Source: Streptomyces brasiliensis
Lineage (GTDB): Bacteria > Actinomycetota > Actinomycetes > Streptomycetales > Streptomycetaceae
Length of the DNA stretch: 64,000 nt
Assembly (NCBI RefSeq): GCF_014647875.1
Contig: NZ_BMQA01000040.1
Span: forward strand, 1 to 64,000
Direction of reading: 5' to 3'
In this document: piece after piece, positions 42,972 to 50,792 of the stretch
Position numbering within the stretch: the stretch's first letter is position 1
Layout of the letters: the number at the start of each line of letters is the position of its first letter
The notes under the pieces: model-generated
What the model was told of the DNA's origin: nothing
Databases searched by the model: none
What the model saw: the letters and a program-made list of their open reading frames with translations, nothing else
Translations under genes and position numbers: made by a program

Positions 42972-43801
42972 CCCGCCGGCTCCGGGCCGCGATCGCACCG
43001 GCGCCCGCGGCCCGGGACACCGCTCCGCTTCCCCCGACGACCCCAGCACACGGCCCTCACCCGGGCAGACCGAGACTCCGGCGCCCGGGGAGAGCCGGCA
43101 CCGGTCACCGGCCCGGTTCCCCCGGCCGCCGGAACGCCCCCGTCCCTCAACGGGCCACCGGGCACCACCTGTTGACGGCCCGCACCACCAGACCGGAGCG
43201 CCGCCGTCCCTCACCGGGGCCGGCGGACACCGGTCGGATCACGGCCCCTCGGCCGCCGGAGCGCCATCGGTCTCCCAACGGGCCACCAAGCTCCGCCCGT
43301 TGACGGCCCGCACCATCAGACCGGAGCGCCGCCGTCCCTCACCGGGGCCGGCGGACACCGGTCGGATCACGGCCCCCGGCCGCCGGAACGCCCCCATCCC
43401 TCAACGGGCCACCGGACACCACCTGTTGACGGCCCGCACCACCAGACCGGAGCGCCGCCGTCCCTCACCGGGGCCGGCGGGCACCGGTCGGATCACGGCC
43501 CCCCGGCCGCCGGAGCGCCATCCGTCTCCCAACGGGCCACCAGGCTCCGCCCGTTGACGGACCGCACCGGCCGGGAAGCGTCCCCGTCTCCCAACGGACC
43601 ACCGGATACCGCCCGTTGACGACCCGCACCGGCCAGGGAGCGCGGCCCGGCCGGTGCGGATCTCGGCCACCCTCCGGTCCCCCCGGCCGCCGGGGACCAC
43701 AGCCGCCGGTGCGCGCGCGGATTCCCCCGCCGCGTGCGCACCGGCGCCCTCTTCAGGCCGGGGCGGTGCAGTGTGCCCAGGCCGGACGCGCGGCGACGCG
43801 G
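42972..43801 (+). other. 830-bp noncoding region dominated by tandem repeats
   Basis: No gene is supported here; open frames are short Pro/Arg-rich shadows. The first 150 bp show nothing recognisable. The remainder is the 127-bp repeat array listed separately, ending near the stop codon of the condensation-domain gene. Confidence 0.7.
43123..43630 (+). repeat. 127-bp tandem repeat array, A-B-A-B pattern
   Basis: The core CGGCCGCCGG recurs at 43123, 43250, 43377 and 43504, exactly 127 bp apart each time. Each unit carries CAACGG(G)CCACC, then GTTGACGG, then ACCGGAGCGCCGCCGTCC, TCACCGGGGCCGGCGG and GGTCGGATCACGGCC. Units 1 and 3 share one variant, with CACCACCTGTTGACGG, and units 2 and 4 share another, with CTCCGCCCGTTGACGG. 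The true higher-order period is therefore 254 bp; the last unit decays after about 43570. No CRISPR-like spacer structure and no reading frame. Confidence 0.85.
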
Positions 43802-45388
43802 TCAGCGGCCGTGCAGCGGCAGGGCCGTGCCCGTCGTCCGTGCCGGGGCCGGTGGCGGCAGCAGGTCGTCCACCGGGGTCCACGGGCGCGAGAGCGCCAG
43901 GGCGCGCAGGGCGGTGCGCGTCCCCACCGCCAGGCCCACGGCGTCGGAGCGCTCCAGCGACGAGGTGGCGAAGTCCAGGGCCAGCAGCGGGCGTTCCCGC
44001 CAGCGCAGCAGCGTCAGCGCCGCGTGCGCCGTGACGCCGCCCAGGTGCCCGTGGTGGAACCGGGCGGTGATGCCGCCGGCCCGTATCCGCGTGGGCAGCA
44101 ACTCGTCGTGCGCCGCGAACGTCACCTGCGCCGGCCCGGCCGGGCCGGCGTCGGCGTACGCCAGCGCCTCGCTGTAGGCGCAGGCCAGGCCGCGCAGGAA
44201 GTAGTCGGTGGTGGGCTCCAGTTCGCAGCGCACCGGCAGGACGGCCGCGTACGGCGCCACGGTGCGCAGCAGCGCCGCGGTGGGGCGGCGCGGCAGCTCC
44301 GTGCCGATCAGCAGCCGCTCGTGACCCGTGCGCCGGCTCAGCGCCAGGACCCACGCGGCCAGCACCACGGTGCTGTGCGGCACTCCCGCCCGCCGGGCCG
44401 TCGCGTCCACACCGTCGCGCAGGCCGGCGCCGAGCCCGAACGGCAGCCGCTCCCCACGGAAGTCCACGGCCGCCGGCCCTGCGCCGCCCGCGAGGGGCGG
44501 CACGCCCGGTACGTCCCGCGGCCGCGCCGCGCGTTCGGCCGCCGGCTCCGGCCGCGCGGCCGGAGGGGATGCCGGGTCCGCGCGCTGTGCCGCGGCGTCC
44601 GGGCCGGGTGCCGGCGTGCGCACCGGCGCGTGGCCGTCCACCGCGCGGCCATAGTCGGCGAGCAGTTCCTGCCAGACCAGCGCCGCCGACCAGACGTCGG
44701 CCACGGCCTCGTGGTACAGGAACGACAGCAGCACGCGATCGGCCGCCAGCGGGGTCAGGACGAAGGCCAGCGGCGGGCGGCCCGCACGGTCCGCCGGGCC
44801 CGGCCCCGCCGGCCCCGCCACGTCCTGCGCCAGGCGCGCGTGCGCCGCCGCCACCGGATCCCCGCCCGGCGCGGGATGCGGCTGCGTCAGCAGCGGCACC
44901 GGGCACGCCGCCAGGACGTGCCGCACCGGCCCGGTGGGGGACGGCGCGAACACGGTCCGCAGCCCCTCGTGCCGCTCACCGAGGGCGGCGAGCGCCGTGC
45001 GCAGCGCGGACAGGTCGAGCCGCCCGGTCAGTTCGGCGCTGAGCACCCGGTAGCCGGCAAGGCCCGGCCGCGCGGCGAGCGCCGCACGCTGCTGGGGCAG
45101 TGCCGGACGCCGCCGCGGTGCGGGCCGTTGCCCGGGAGCCGCCGCGGGCGCGGGCACCGCCCGGGCCAGGGCGTCGGCGAGCGGGACGGGGCCCAGCAGG
45201 AGGGAGAGGTCGAGACCGAGCCGCAGCCGTTCCTCGGCGCGGGCCTGCAGCCGCATGGCCTGCTCGAGCGTGCCGCCCAGGGTGATGAAGGGGGAGCCGG
45301 CGGCGTCGGCGGGCAGCGTGCGCCGGTCGTGTCCCATCACGTCGGCGGCCAGGTCGAGCAGTGCCTCCAGGGGAGTCCGGGTCGGCAT
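43802..45388 (-). CDS. Stand-alone condensation-domain protein with degenerate carrier domain
   Basis: A 528-residue protein. Residues 1-75 resemble a peptidyl carrier domain, but the LGGHSL motif reads LGGTLEQ, so the attachment Ser is missing. From about residue 105 a condensation domain follows. Its core motif HHxxxDG reads YHEAVADVWS, keeping the second, catalytic His226 and Asp231. Free-standing C domains join or release acyl or peptidyl chains in trans, so this could link the polyketide acyl chain to an amino-acid unit of the NRPS. ATG at 45388 has GAGGG upstream. A SARP-type box precedes it. Confidence 0.75.
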   Translation of the reverse strand: MPTRTPLEALLDLAADVMGHDRRTLPADAAGSPFITLGGTLEQAMRLQARAEERLRLGLDLSLLLGPVPLADALARAVPAPAAAPGQRPAPRRRPALPQQRAALAARPGLAGYRVLSAELTGRLDLSALRTALAALGERHEGLRTVFAPSPTGPVRHVLAACPVPLLTQPHPAPGGDPVAAAHARLAQDVAGPAGPGPADRAGRPPLAFVLTPLAADRVLLSFLYHEAVADVWSAALVWQELLADYGRAVDGHAPVRTPAPGPDAAAQRADPASPPAARPEPAAERAARPRDVPGVPPLAGGAGPAAVDFRGERLPFGLGAGLRDGVDATARRAGVPHSTVVLAAWVLALSRRTGHERLLIGTELPRRPTAALLRTVAPYAAVLPVRCELEPTTDYFLRGLACAYSEALAYADAGPAGPAQVTFAAHDELLPTRIRAGGITARFHHGHLGGVTAHAALTLLRWRERPLLALDFATSSLERSDAVGLAVGTRTALRALALSRPWTPVDDLLPPPAPARTTGTALPLHGR

Positions 45389-45435
45389 CGGAGGGCCCTC
45401 TCTGTGGCGGACTTGCCGCGATCGTGACGACCGCG

Positions 45436-45453
45436 TCTGGAGGACCGCTCGAG
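45436..45453 (-). promoter_or_regulatory. SARP-type box upstream of the condensation-domain gene
   Basis: Read on the minus strand, CTCGAGC and CTCCAGA start 11 bp apart, and CACGAT (-10-like) follows 9 bp after the second heptamer. It lies 48 bp before the gene start. Confidence 0.5.
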
Positions 45454-45550
45454 CATCCGTGCACAAGGCCCGCCCCCGGCCCGCCCCTTGCCAAAGGCAG
45501 GAACCCTATCATCGCTAGCTCAAGTTTCGCTGAACTGATAACGTGAGGTC

Positions 45551-46174
45551 ATGACCCCACGGGAGCGCCGCCTTCGCGAGCAGGCCCAGCGCCATCGGCT
45601 CATCGTTGCCACGGCACGCGAGATGGCCGAGGCGGAGGGCTGGGACAACGTCACCACACGGCGCCTCGCGGACCGCATCGAGTACAGCCAGCCGGTGCTC
45701 TACCAGCACTTCAAGAACAAGGACGCCATCGTCCACGCGGTGGCGCAGGAGGGTCTCGCCGAGCTTGCCGGCACACTGCGCGCCGCCCGCCTCGGCGCCG
45801 GCGACGCCCCCGAGGCGCTGCGCGCGGTCGCCCGCGCCTACGCCGACTTCGCGGCCCGCGGCCCGGTCCTCTACCAGACCATGCTGGTCCTCGACCCCGG
45901 CGCCGAAGCGGACGCGGAAGCGGACGAGAGCGGGCCGGCCGGCGAACCCGGGCCGGCCCCCCATCCGCTGGCGGCGGTCCTCGACGAGATCGAGGAGGCC
46001 GTCCGGCCGCTCGCCGCGGGCCGCGACTCCCGGCTCCTGGCCGAGGTGGTGTGGAGCGCCTGGCACGGCCTGGCCGGCCTCACCCACGGCGGCCGCCTCG
46101 CCCCGCAGACGACGCCCGAGCGCCTGGCCGTCCTCGCCGAGGTACTGACCGACCCCGCCGCGCAACTCACGTGA
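45551..46174 (+). CDS. TetR-family transcriptional regulator 2
   Basis: A 207-residue TetR protein. The HTH at residues 15-60 includes IVATAREMAEAEGWDNVTTRRLADRI, a long recognition region, then EYSQPVLYQHFKNKDAIVHA. The C-terminal domain is of the TetR_C/WHG type with EVVWSAWHGLAGLTHGGRLA. It is divergent from the condensation-domain gene. The 45505-45543 leader contains CTATCATCG and CTGATAAC, similar to the palindromes before the aldo-keto reductase and glycosyltransferase, so autoregulation and control of those genes are plausible. The ligand is unknown. Confidence 0.9.
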   Translation: MTPRERRLREQAQRHRLIVATAREMAEAEGWDNVTTRRLADRIEYSQPVLYQHFKNKDAIVHAVAQEGLAELAGTLRAARLGAGDAPEALRAVARAYADFAARGPVLYQTMLVLDPGAEADAEADESGPAGEPGPAPHPLAAVLDEIEEAVRPLAAGRDSRLLAEVVWSAWHGLAGLTHGGRLAPQTTPERLAVLAEVLTDPAAQLT

Positions 46175-46216
46175 ACCGGCGCGGCCAGGCGGCCTCCGCC
46201 GGCCCCGGCCCCGGTC

Positions 46217-46669
46217 TCAGAGGGACGTCCTGGCGGGCTCGGGCTCCTCGGTCGGCGGCTTCGCCAGCGACTCGTTCAGCCGCTTGCCCAGCAGCACGAA
46301 CAGCAGGATCAGTCCGACGGTGAGCAGGATGTGGCCGAGCCCGGCCACCAGCGGCACCGCCTCCGGCACGTGGTCGCCGAGCACGGTCAGGCACCCGTGG
46401 ACGCCCATCATGACCACCGTGACGGCGATGCCCGCGTTGTAGAACCAGAAGAACGACGTGAACAGCCGCGTCCCGGACAGCTGGAACTGCTTGTCGAGGG
46501 CCAGCACGATCAAAAAGCCCAGCATGCCCAGCGCCAGCAGATGGGTGTGCATGAGGGCCAGCTGGGTGTCGCCGGTGAAGTCGTTGGCCTTCGTGAATTC
46601 CCGGTAGAACAGCCCGGAGACAACTCCCACGATCATGTAGACGTGTGCTGCGTAGTACGACTTCCGCAT
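46217..46669 (-). CDS. DUF2871-type four-helix membrane protein
   Basis: A 150-residue membrane protein with four hydrophobic segments. It reads MRKSYYAAHVYMIVGVVSG, then MHTHLLALGMLGFLIVLALD, FFWFYNAGIAVTVVMMGVHG and LGHILLTVGLILLFVLLGKR. Conserved histidines at His9, His49 and His102 and the TH/GH pattern resemble the DUF2871 family, reminiscent of haem-copper oxidase-like helices. ATG at 46669 (AGGGGAG upstream) is preferred to 46717. Function unknown; it may be unrelated to the biosynthesis. Confidence 0.7.
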   Translation of the reverse strand: MRKSYYAAHVYMIVGVVSGLFYREFTKANDFTGDTQLALMHTHLLALGMLGFLIVLALDKQFQLSGTRLFTSFFWFYNAGIAVTVVMMGVHGCLTVLGDHVPEAVPLVAGLGHILLTVGLILLFVLLGKRLNESLAKPPTEEPEPARTSL

Positions 46670-46927
46670 CGCGGCGCTCGCTCCCCTGAGTAGATAAGGC
46701 GTGCCGACTGCCCTCATTCAAACACCCTGTGACTGCCCGTTGGCTGATCCCGCGAACCTCCTCCAGCACCCCTCGACCGATCCTCCAGCGGCCCCGCACA
46801 CGGGCCGTTTTGTTCGGCCGGCCGGGCGCGAGACGCGGTCGGGACGGGATCGGGAGTTGCTGGAGCGGCCGGGCCCGCGGCGGTGGCGGGGTCTAGCGTG
46901 ACGCGTGCCCGGGGGGAGGTGGCGGAC

Positions 46928-47740
46928 ATGGACGAGCGGCGGCACGCCGTCGTACGCGTCCTGCCCGCGGCCCTGGACCCGTCCCCCGCCACGGACCGGG
47001 CCCCCGCCACGGACCCGTCCTCGGCCACCGACCGGGCCTCGGCCGCGGACCATCCGCCCCCGGCCCCCCTCCCGTCGCCGCTCGCCCGGCCCGCCGAGCA
47101 CCCGGCGCCCGCCCCGGTCCCCGCCGCGGAGACGGCGCGCTCCGTACGGGTCCACGTCGTGGGCGCCGACCCGCTGGTCCGCGTCGGCATCCGGACGCTG
47201 CTGGAGGGACATCCCGGCATCAGTGTCATCGGCGAGAGCGCGCCCGGCCCCCAACTCGGCGTCGCACTGCGCTCGGTGCGCCCGCACGTCGTCGTCGCCC
47301 ACGGCACGCTGAGCACCGCCCAGCACACCCGGCTGACGCAGGACGCGCCCGACGGGCTTCCGGTCCTGGTCGTCGGCGGCGGGGACGACGTACCCGGCCC
47401 GGTGCACGGACACCTGCCCGGCACGACGACGCCGCGTGAACTCGCCGCCGCCGTCGTCCTGGCCGCGGCCGGATACACCCTGGTGCCCGCCGAGGGCCGG
47501 CGGGCACAGCCGCGCGCCCGGGTCTCCAGCATCGGCCCGGAGGAGCTGACCCGGCGCGAGTGCGAGGTGCTCGAACTGCTGGCCCGCGGACTGTCCAACT
47601 CCGAGATCGCCCGGTGTCTGACCCTCTCCGAGCACACGGTCAAGACCCATGTGCAGAACATGCTGCACAAGCTGCGGCTGCCCAATCGTGTGCACGCGGC
47701 CATCTACGCCTTCGAGACCGGGGTGCGGCGACCGCTCTGA
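46928..47740 (+). CDS. LuxR-family regulator with atypical receiver domain
   Basis: A 270-residue response-regulator-like protein. Residues 1-75 are a low-complexity Pro/Ala region with repeated PATDRA-type units. Residues 75-185 resemble a receiver (VRVHVVGADPLVRVGIRTLL), but the strand that should end in the phosphorylated Asp reads RPHVVVAHGTL, so phosphorylation is unlikely. The C-terminal NarL/LuxR HTH is complete: LTRRECEVLELLARGLSNSE, then TVKTHVQNMLHKLRL. Start at 46928 follows GGGGGGAGG. No sensor kinase lies nearby. Confidence 0.88.
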   Translation: MDERRHAVVRVLPAALDPSPATDRAPATDPSSATDRASAADHPPPAPLPSPLARPAEHPAPAPVPAAETARSVRVHVVGADPLVRVGIRTLLEGHPGISVIGESAPGPQLGVALRSVRPHVVVAHGTLSTAQHTRLTQDAPDGLPVLVVGGGDDVPGPVHGHLPGTTTPRELAAAVVLAAAGYTLVPAEGRRAQPRARVSSIGPEELTRRECEVLELLARGLSNSEIARCLTLSEHTVKTHVQNMLHKLRLPNRVHAAIYAFETGVRRPL

Positions 47741-48068
47741 CGCTCTGCCCCGGCGCGCCGCCGCACCGGCCGCACGACCCGTGCGCGCCGCCCCCTCGCA
47801 CCCTGCCCGGAGCCGTCCGCGCACCGCTGGAGATCCGCAAGGCAGACGCACGAGGTCCGTACGAGAGGGGCATGAGAGCGGCGCGAGAAGGGCGTGAGGA
47901 CGGCATGAGATCCGGCTGAGCCCCAGGGCAGAGGCCGTGGCAACGGTTTGCCCGGCTGTTGCCAGGCGCCCTACGCTCGACGCGGCCCCACCTTGCCCCG
48001 CCCGTCCGTGCGCTCCGTCCGTCCGCGGCCGCCGCCGAGTCCGCGCGTCCACCCGAGGGAATGGTCAC
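47741..48068 (+). other. 328-bp gap, upstream region of the XRE regulator
   Basis: The first 190 bp show no gene or motif I can name. The second half holds the GGCAAC-N13-GTTGCC operator and a probable promoter for the XRE gene. Confidence 0.6.
47938..47977 (+). promoter_or_regulatory. Operator and promoter of the XRE regulator gene
   Basis: TGGCAAC (47938-47944) and GTTGCCA (47958-47964) form an inverted repeat with a 13-bp spacer. TTGCCC (47948-47953) lies inside it, and TACGCT (47972-47977) lies 18 bp further, forming -35 and -10 boxes. The operator therefore covers the -35 region. The same GGCAAC-N13-GTTGCC arrangement occurs at 62549-62573. Confidence 0.6.
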
Positions 48069-49346
48069 ATGCTCCGACAGCCCGCGTTCGGCCGTCGTCT
48101 GAGGAAGCTGCGCAGCGCCCAGGGGCTGTCCCAGACCGCGCTGGCCGGCGACGGCATGTCCACGGGCTACCTGTCCCGTCTGGAGTCCGGCGCCCGCCAG
48201 CCCACCGAGCGCGCCGTCGCCTACCTCGCCGCCCGACTCGGCCTGGAACCGGCCGACTTCGAGGAACCCGCGGGCGGTTCCCTGGCGCACGCTCTCACCC
48301 TCGCCGCCTCCACCGGCCACGACGACGCCCTCGACACGCTGCGCGAGGCCCTCGCGGCCGAGGGACACGAGTCGCCGGTGCTGCGCTGGCAGGCGCTGTG
48401 GCAACTGGCCCGGCAACGGCGGGTGCAGGGCGACCACGTCGGCGAGCGCGGGTATCTGGAGGAGCTGGTCCGGCTCGGCGACGAGGTGGGGCCGGCCGAG
48501 CTGCGGGTGCGCGGGCTGACCCGGCTCGCCCGCTGTCTGCGCTCGCTGGGCGAGATCCCGGCCGCGCTCGACGCCTGCGTCACCGCACACGAGATCGCCC
48601 GCGAGTTCGGCGTGGACGTGGAGGACCGCTCCGCCGTGCTGCTCGCGCTGGTGTCGGTGGAGGCCGAGGCCGGCCGGGTGCCGGACGCCCGGGCACACGC
48701 CGACGAGCTGGCCGACCTGGTCGAGGGCCGCTCCGACGCGCTGTGGGCGGAGGCGATGTGGACGGTGGCCGCCGTGCGCGTCCGCCAGGGCGACCACGCG
48801 GCCGCGCAGGCCTACCTCGAGCAGGCCCTGGAGAAGTTCGGCAGCAACGAGGACCTGGTGCTGTGGCTGCGGCTGCGGCTGGCCGCGGGCCGGCTGCACC
48901 TGCAGAAGCTGCCCCCGGACCCCGAGGCGGCCCAACGGTGCGTCACGGCCGCCGAGCCGGCCCTGGCCTTCGTCGGCACACCCGGCCTGCGCCAGGAGCT
49001 GACCGCACTCAAGGCGGACCTGGCGTTCCTGACCGCACGCTACGACGACGCCCGCGCCCTGCTGGGCGAACTCGCCCTGGAAGAGCCGAGGATGACCTAC
49101 CGCGACCGCGTCCGCCTGGACATCCTGCGCCACCGGCTCCGTATCCTCTCCGGCGACCCCACCGGCGTGACGGGCCTGCGCGCACTGGCCGAACAGGCCC
49201 AGGCGGACGCGAACATCGACCTGGCGGCAGACATCTGGCGCATCCTGGCGGAGGCACTGGCCCAGTCCCAGTCCCAGTCCCAGACCCGGCGCGACGCGGG
49301 CCCGTCCGCGACGGCGGGAGCAGGGAAGACGCAGGAGCACGCGTGA
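48069..49346 (+). CDS. XRE-type HTH regulator with TPR-like sensor domain
   Basis: A 425-residue regulator. The N-terminal HTH (residues 5-60) reads RRLRKLRSAQGLSQTALAGD, then GYLSRLESGARQPTERAVAY. The rest is helical, with repeated TPR-like pairs (for example HVGERGYLEELVRLGDEVG, AALDACVTAHEIAREFGVD, AAAQAYLEQALEKFGSNED). This architecture is shared by peptide- or metabolite-sensing activators. The tail contains an SQSQSQSQ-like run. It is followed convergently by the MFS/NRPS operon and is the likely reader of the GGCAAC/GTTGCC sites before itself, the NRPS operon and the gene at 62604. Confidence 0.9.
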   Translation: MLRQPAFGRRLRKLRSAQGLSQTALAGDGMSTGYLSRLESGARQPTERAVAYLAARLGLEPADFEEPAGGSLAHALTLAASTGHDDALDTLREALAAEGHESPVLRWQALWQLARQRRVQGDHVGERGYLEELVRLGDEVGPAELRVRGLTRLARCLRSLGEIPAALDACVTAHEIAREFGVDVEDRSAVLLALVSVEAEAGRVPDARAHADELADLVEGRSDALWAEAMWTVAAVRVRQGDHAAAQAYLEQALEKFGSNEDLVLWLRLRLAAGRLHLQKLPPDPEAAQRCVTAAEPALAFVGTPGLRQELTALKADLAFLTARYDDARALLGELALEEPRMTYRDRVRLDILRHRLRILSGDPTGVTGLRALAEQAQADANIDLAADIWRILAEALAQSQSQSQTRRDAGPSATAGAGKTQEHA

Positions 49347-49465
49347 AGCACTCCCGTACGACCGCGGAGTCATGTCAGCGACGGGCCCCCGGGCATCACC
49401 CGGCCGCACCTCAGCCGAACCAGCTCACCTGGACGACCACCTCTTCGGCGTGACGGCGCATGGCC

Positions 49466-49511
49466 GCGGCCGCCGAGCCGGCGCCTACCCCGGCGCCGGC
49501 TCGGCGGCCGC
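49466..49511. terminator. Hairpin terminator overlapping the MFS 3 stop codon
   Basis: A perfect 20-bp inverted repeat (49466-49485 and 49492-49511) with loop TACCCC. It lies at the end of the NRPS operon, facing the XRE gene. The stop codon of the MFS gene lies at the edge of the loop. Confidence 0.8.
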
Positions 49512-50792
49512 GGGGGTCTGCGGCGGTGCGGAATTCTGACCCGTCGTCAACGTGCGGACCTGGGCGCTGCACAGCGCCGCCGCCGTGGCCACGGTCACCA
49601 GTGCGGCGCCTGCCAGGAGCGTGGCGTGCACGCCCAGCCGGCCCGCCAGGGGGCCCGCGGCCATCTCGCCGAGCGGGAGCGCGACGAAGGAGCCCAGCGC
49701 GTCGTAGGCGTAGACGCGGGCCAGGCGGCCGGCCGGGATGTTCTCCTGCAGGCAGACGTCCCAGGCCACGCCGAACTGCTCCAGCGCGATGCCGTTGGCG
49801 AACATCGCGGCGCCCAGCAGAAGGGCGCCCGGCGCCTCGGCGAGGACCACCAGTGGTACGGCCTCCACGGCGGTCAGTGCCACGCCCAGCAGCAGCGCGT
49901 GGCGCACCTGGGAGCGGGCCGCGAGGATGCCGCCGGCCAGCGCGCCCGCCATCTGCGCCGCCAGCACCGTGCCCCATGCGCCGCGGCCGAACGTGTCGTC
50001 GGCGACGGCCGGACCGAGTACCTGCACCCCGCCTGCGACGACCGCGTTGACGACCATGAACTGCAGTACCACGATCCACACCCAGCGGCGCGCGGTGAAC
50101 TCCCGCCAGCCTTCGCGCAGTTCGTGCAGCGGCCGGACCCGCTCCGGGTCCGGTGTCCGGCCGGCCGGGGCGGTCGTCACGCCCAGGAAGGACACCGCCG
50201 CCCCGCAGAACGCCACCGCGTTCGCGGCCAGGCCCCAGCCGGGTCCGAACACCGCGGCCACCACTCCCGCCAGCGACGAGCCGGCGATGGCGCCGAGGTT
50301 GGTCCCCATCCGCATCACGGCGTTCGCCGGGCGGATCAGGCCGCCGGGCACCGTCTGCGGGGTCAGTGCCGCCGACGCCGGCAACGACAGGGCGGCGAGG
50401 GCGCCGTTGAGGACGCTCAGCAGCACGAGCAGGGGGATCGACGTCGCGTCCAGCAGCACGCTCGCGGCGATGGCCGCCTGCACCCCGGCCGCGGCCAGCG
50501 CCGAGCCCTGCAGCACCAGCGTGCGCCGGACCCGGTCGGCGACCACCCCGCCGACCAGCAGCAGCGCCACGTTGGCGAGCGAGCGGGCGCCGACCACGAG
50601 CCCCAGGTCGGTCGTCGAGCCGGTCGCGTCCAGCACGGCGAAGGCCAGGGCGACGGGCGCCATCGCGTTGGCGAAGTACACCAGCAGCCGTCCGGCCGCC
50701 AGCCGGCGGAAGGACCGGTGCGCGAGCGGCGCCCAGGTGCCGGTGCCCCCTTTCGGTGTGCCGGTCGCGTCCTGTTCCCCCGTGCCGGTCAT
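49485..50792 (-). CDS. MFS exporter 3 (EntS/MFS_3 type)
   Basis: A 435-residue transporter with about 12 hydrophobic segments. It begins FRRLAAGRLLVYFANAMAPVALAFAVLDAT split over the first helix, with GGVVADRVRRTLVLQGSALA as the loop 2-3 motif. It resembles the enterobactin-exporter-like MFS_3 group rather than the 14-TM antiporters elsewhere in the window. Its ATG overlaps the stop of the preceding gene (ATGA), so it is the last gene of the NRPS operon. Export of the operon's peptide product is the likely role. Confidence 0.92.
   Translation of the reverse strand: MTGTGEQDATGTPKGGTGTWAPLAHRSFRRLAAGRLLVYFANAMAPVALAFAVLDATGSTTDLGLVVGARSLANVALLLVGGVVADRVRRTLVLQGSALAAAGVQAAIAASVLLDATSIPLLVLLSVLNGALAALSLPASAALTPQTVPGGLIRPANAVMRMGTNLGAIAGSSLAGVVAAVFGPGWGLAANAVAFCGAAVSFLGVTTAPAGRTPDPERVRPLHELREGWREFTARRWVWIVVLQFMVVNAVVAGGVQVLGPAVADDTFGRGAWGTVLAAQMAGALAGGILAARSQVRHALLLGVALTAVEAVPLVVLAEAPGALLLGAAMFANGIALEQFGVAWDVCLQENIPAGRLARVYAYDALGSFVALPLGEMAAGPLAGRLGVHATLLAGAALVTVATAAALCSAQVRTLTTGQNSAPPQTPAAAEPAPG

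Noticed and set aside
43123..43630. CRISPR array.
   Set aside because: The repeats are contiguous 127-bp units without unique spacers of constant length, and no cas genes are present.
42972..43800. Small Pro/Arg-rich proteins encoded by the repeat block.
   Set aside because: The frames arise only because the repeat unit lacks stops in one phase; no ribosome-binding sites and no codon bias typical of the flanking genes.
49411..49461. A 16-residue minus-strand frame (MRRHAEEVVVQVSWFG) between the XRE gene and the MFS 3 terminator, which could look like a peptide precursor.
   Set aside because: No ribosome-binding site, it overlaps nothing conserved, and the hairpin terminator lies immediately upstream of its start.
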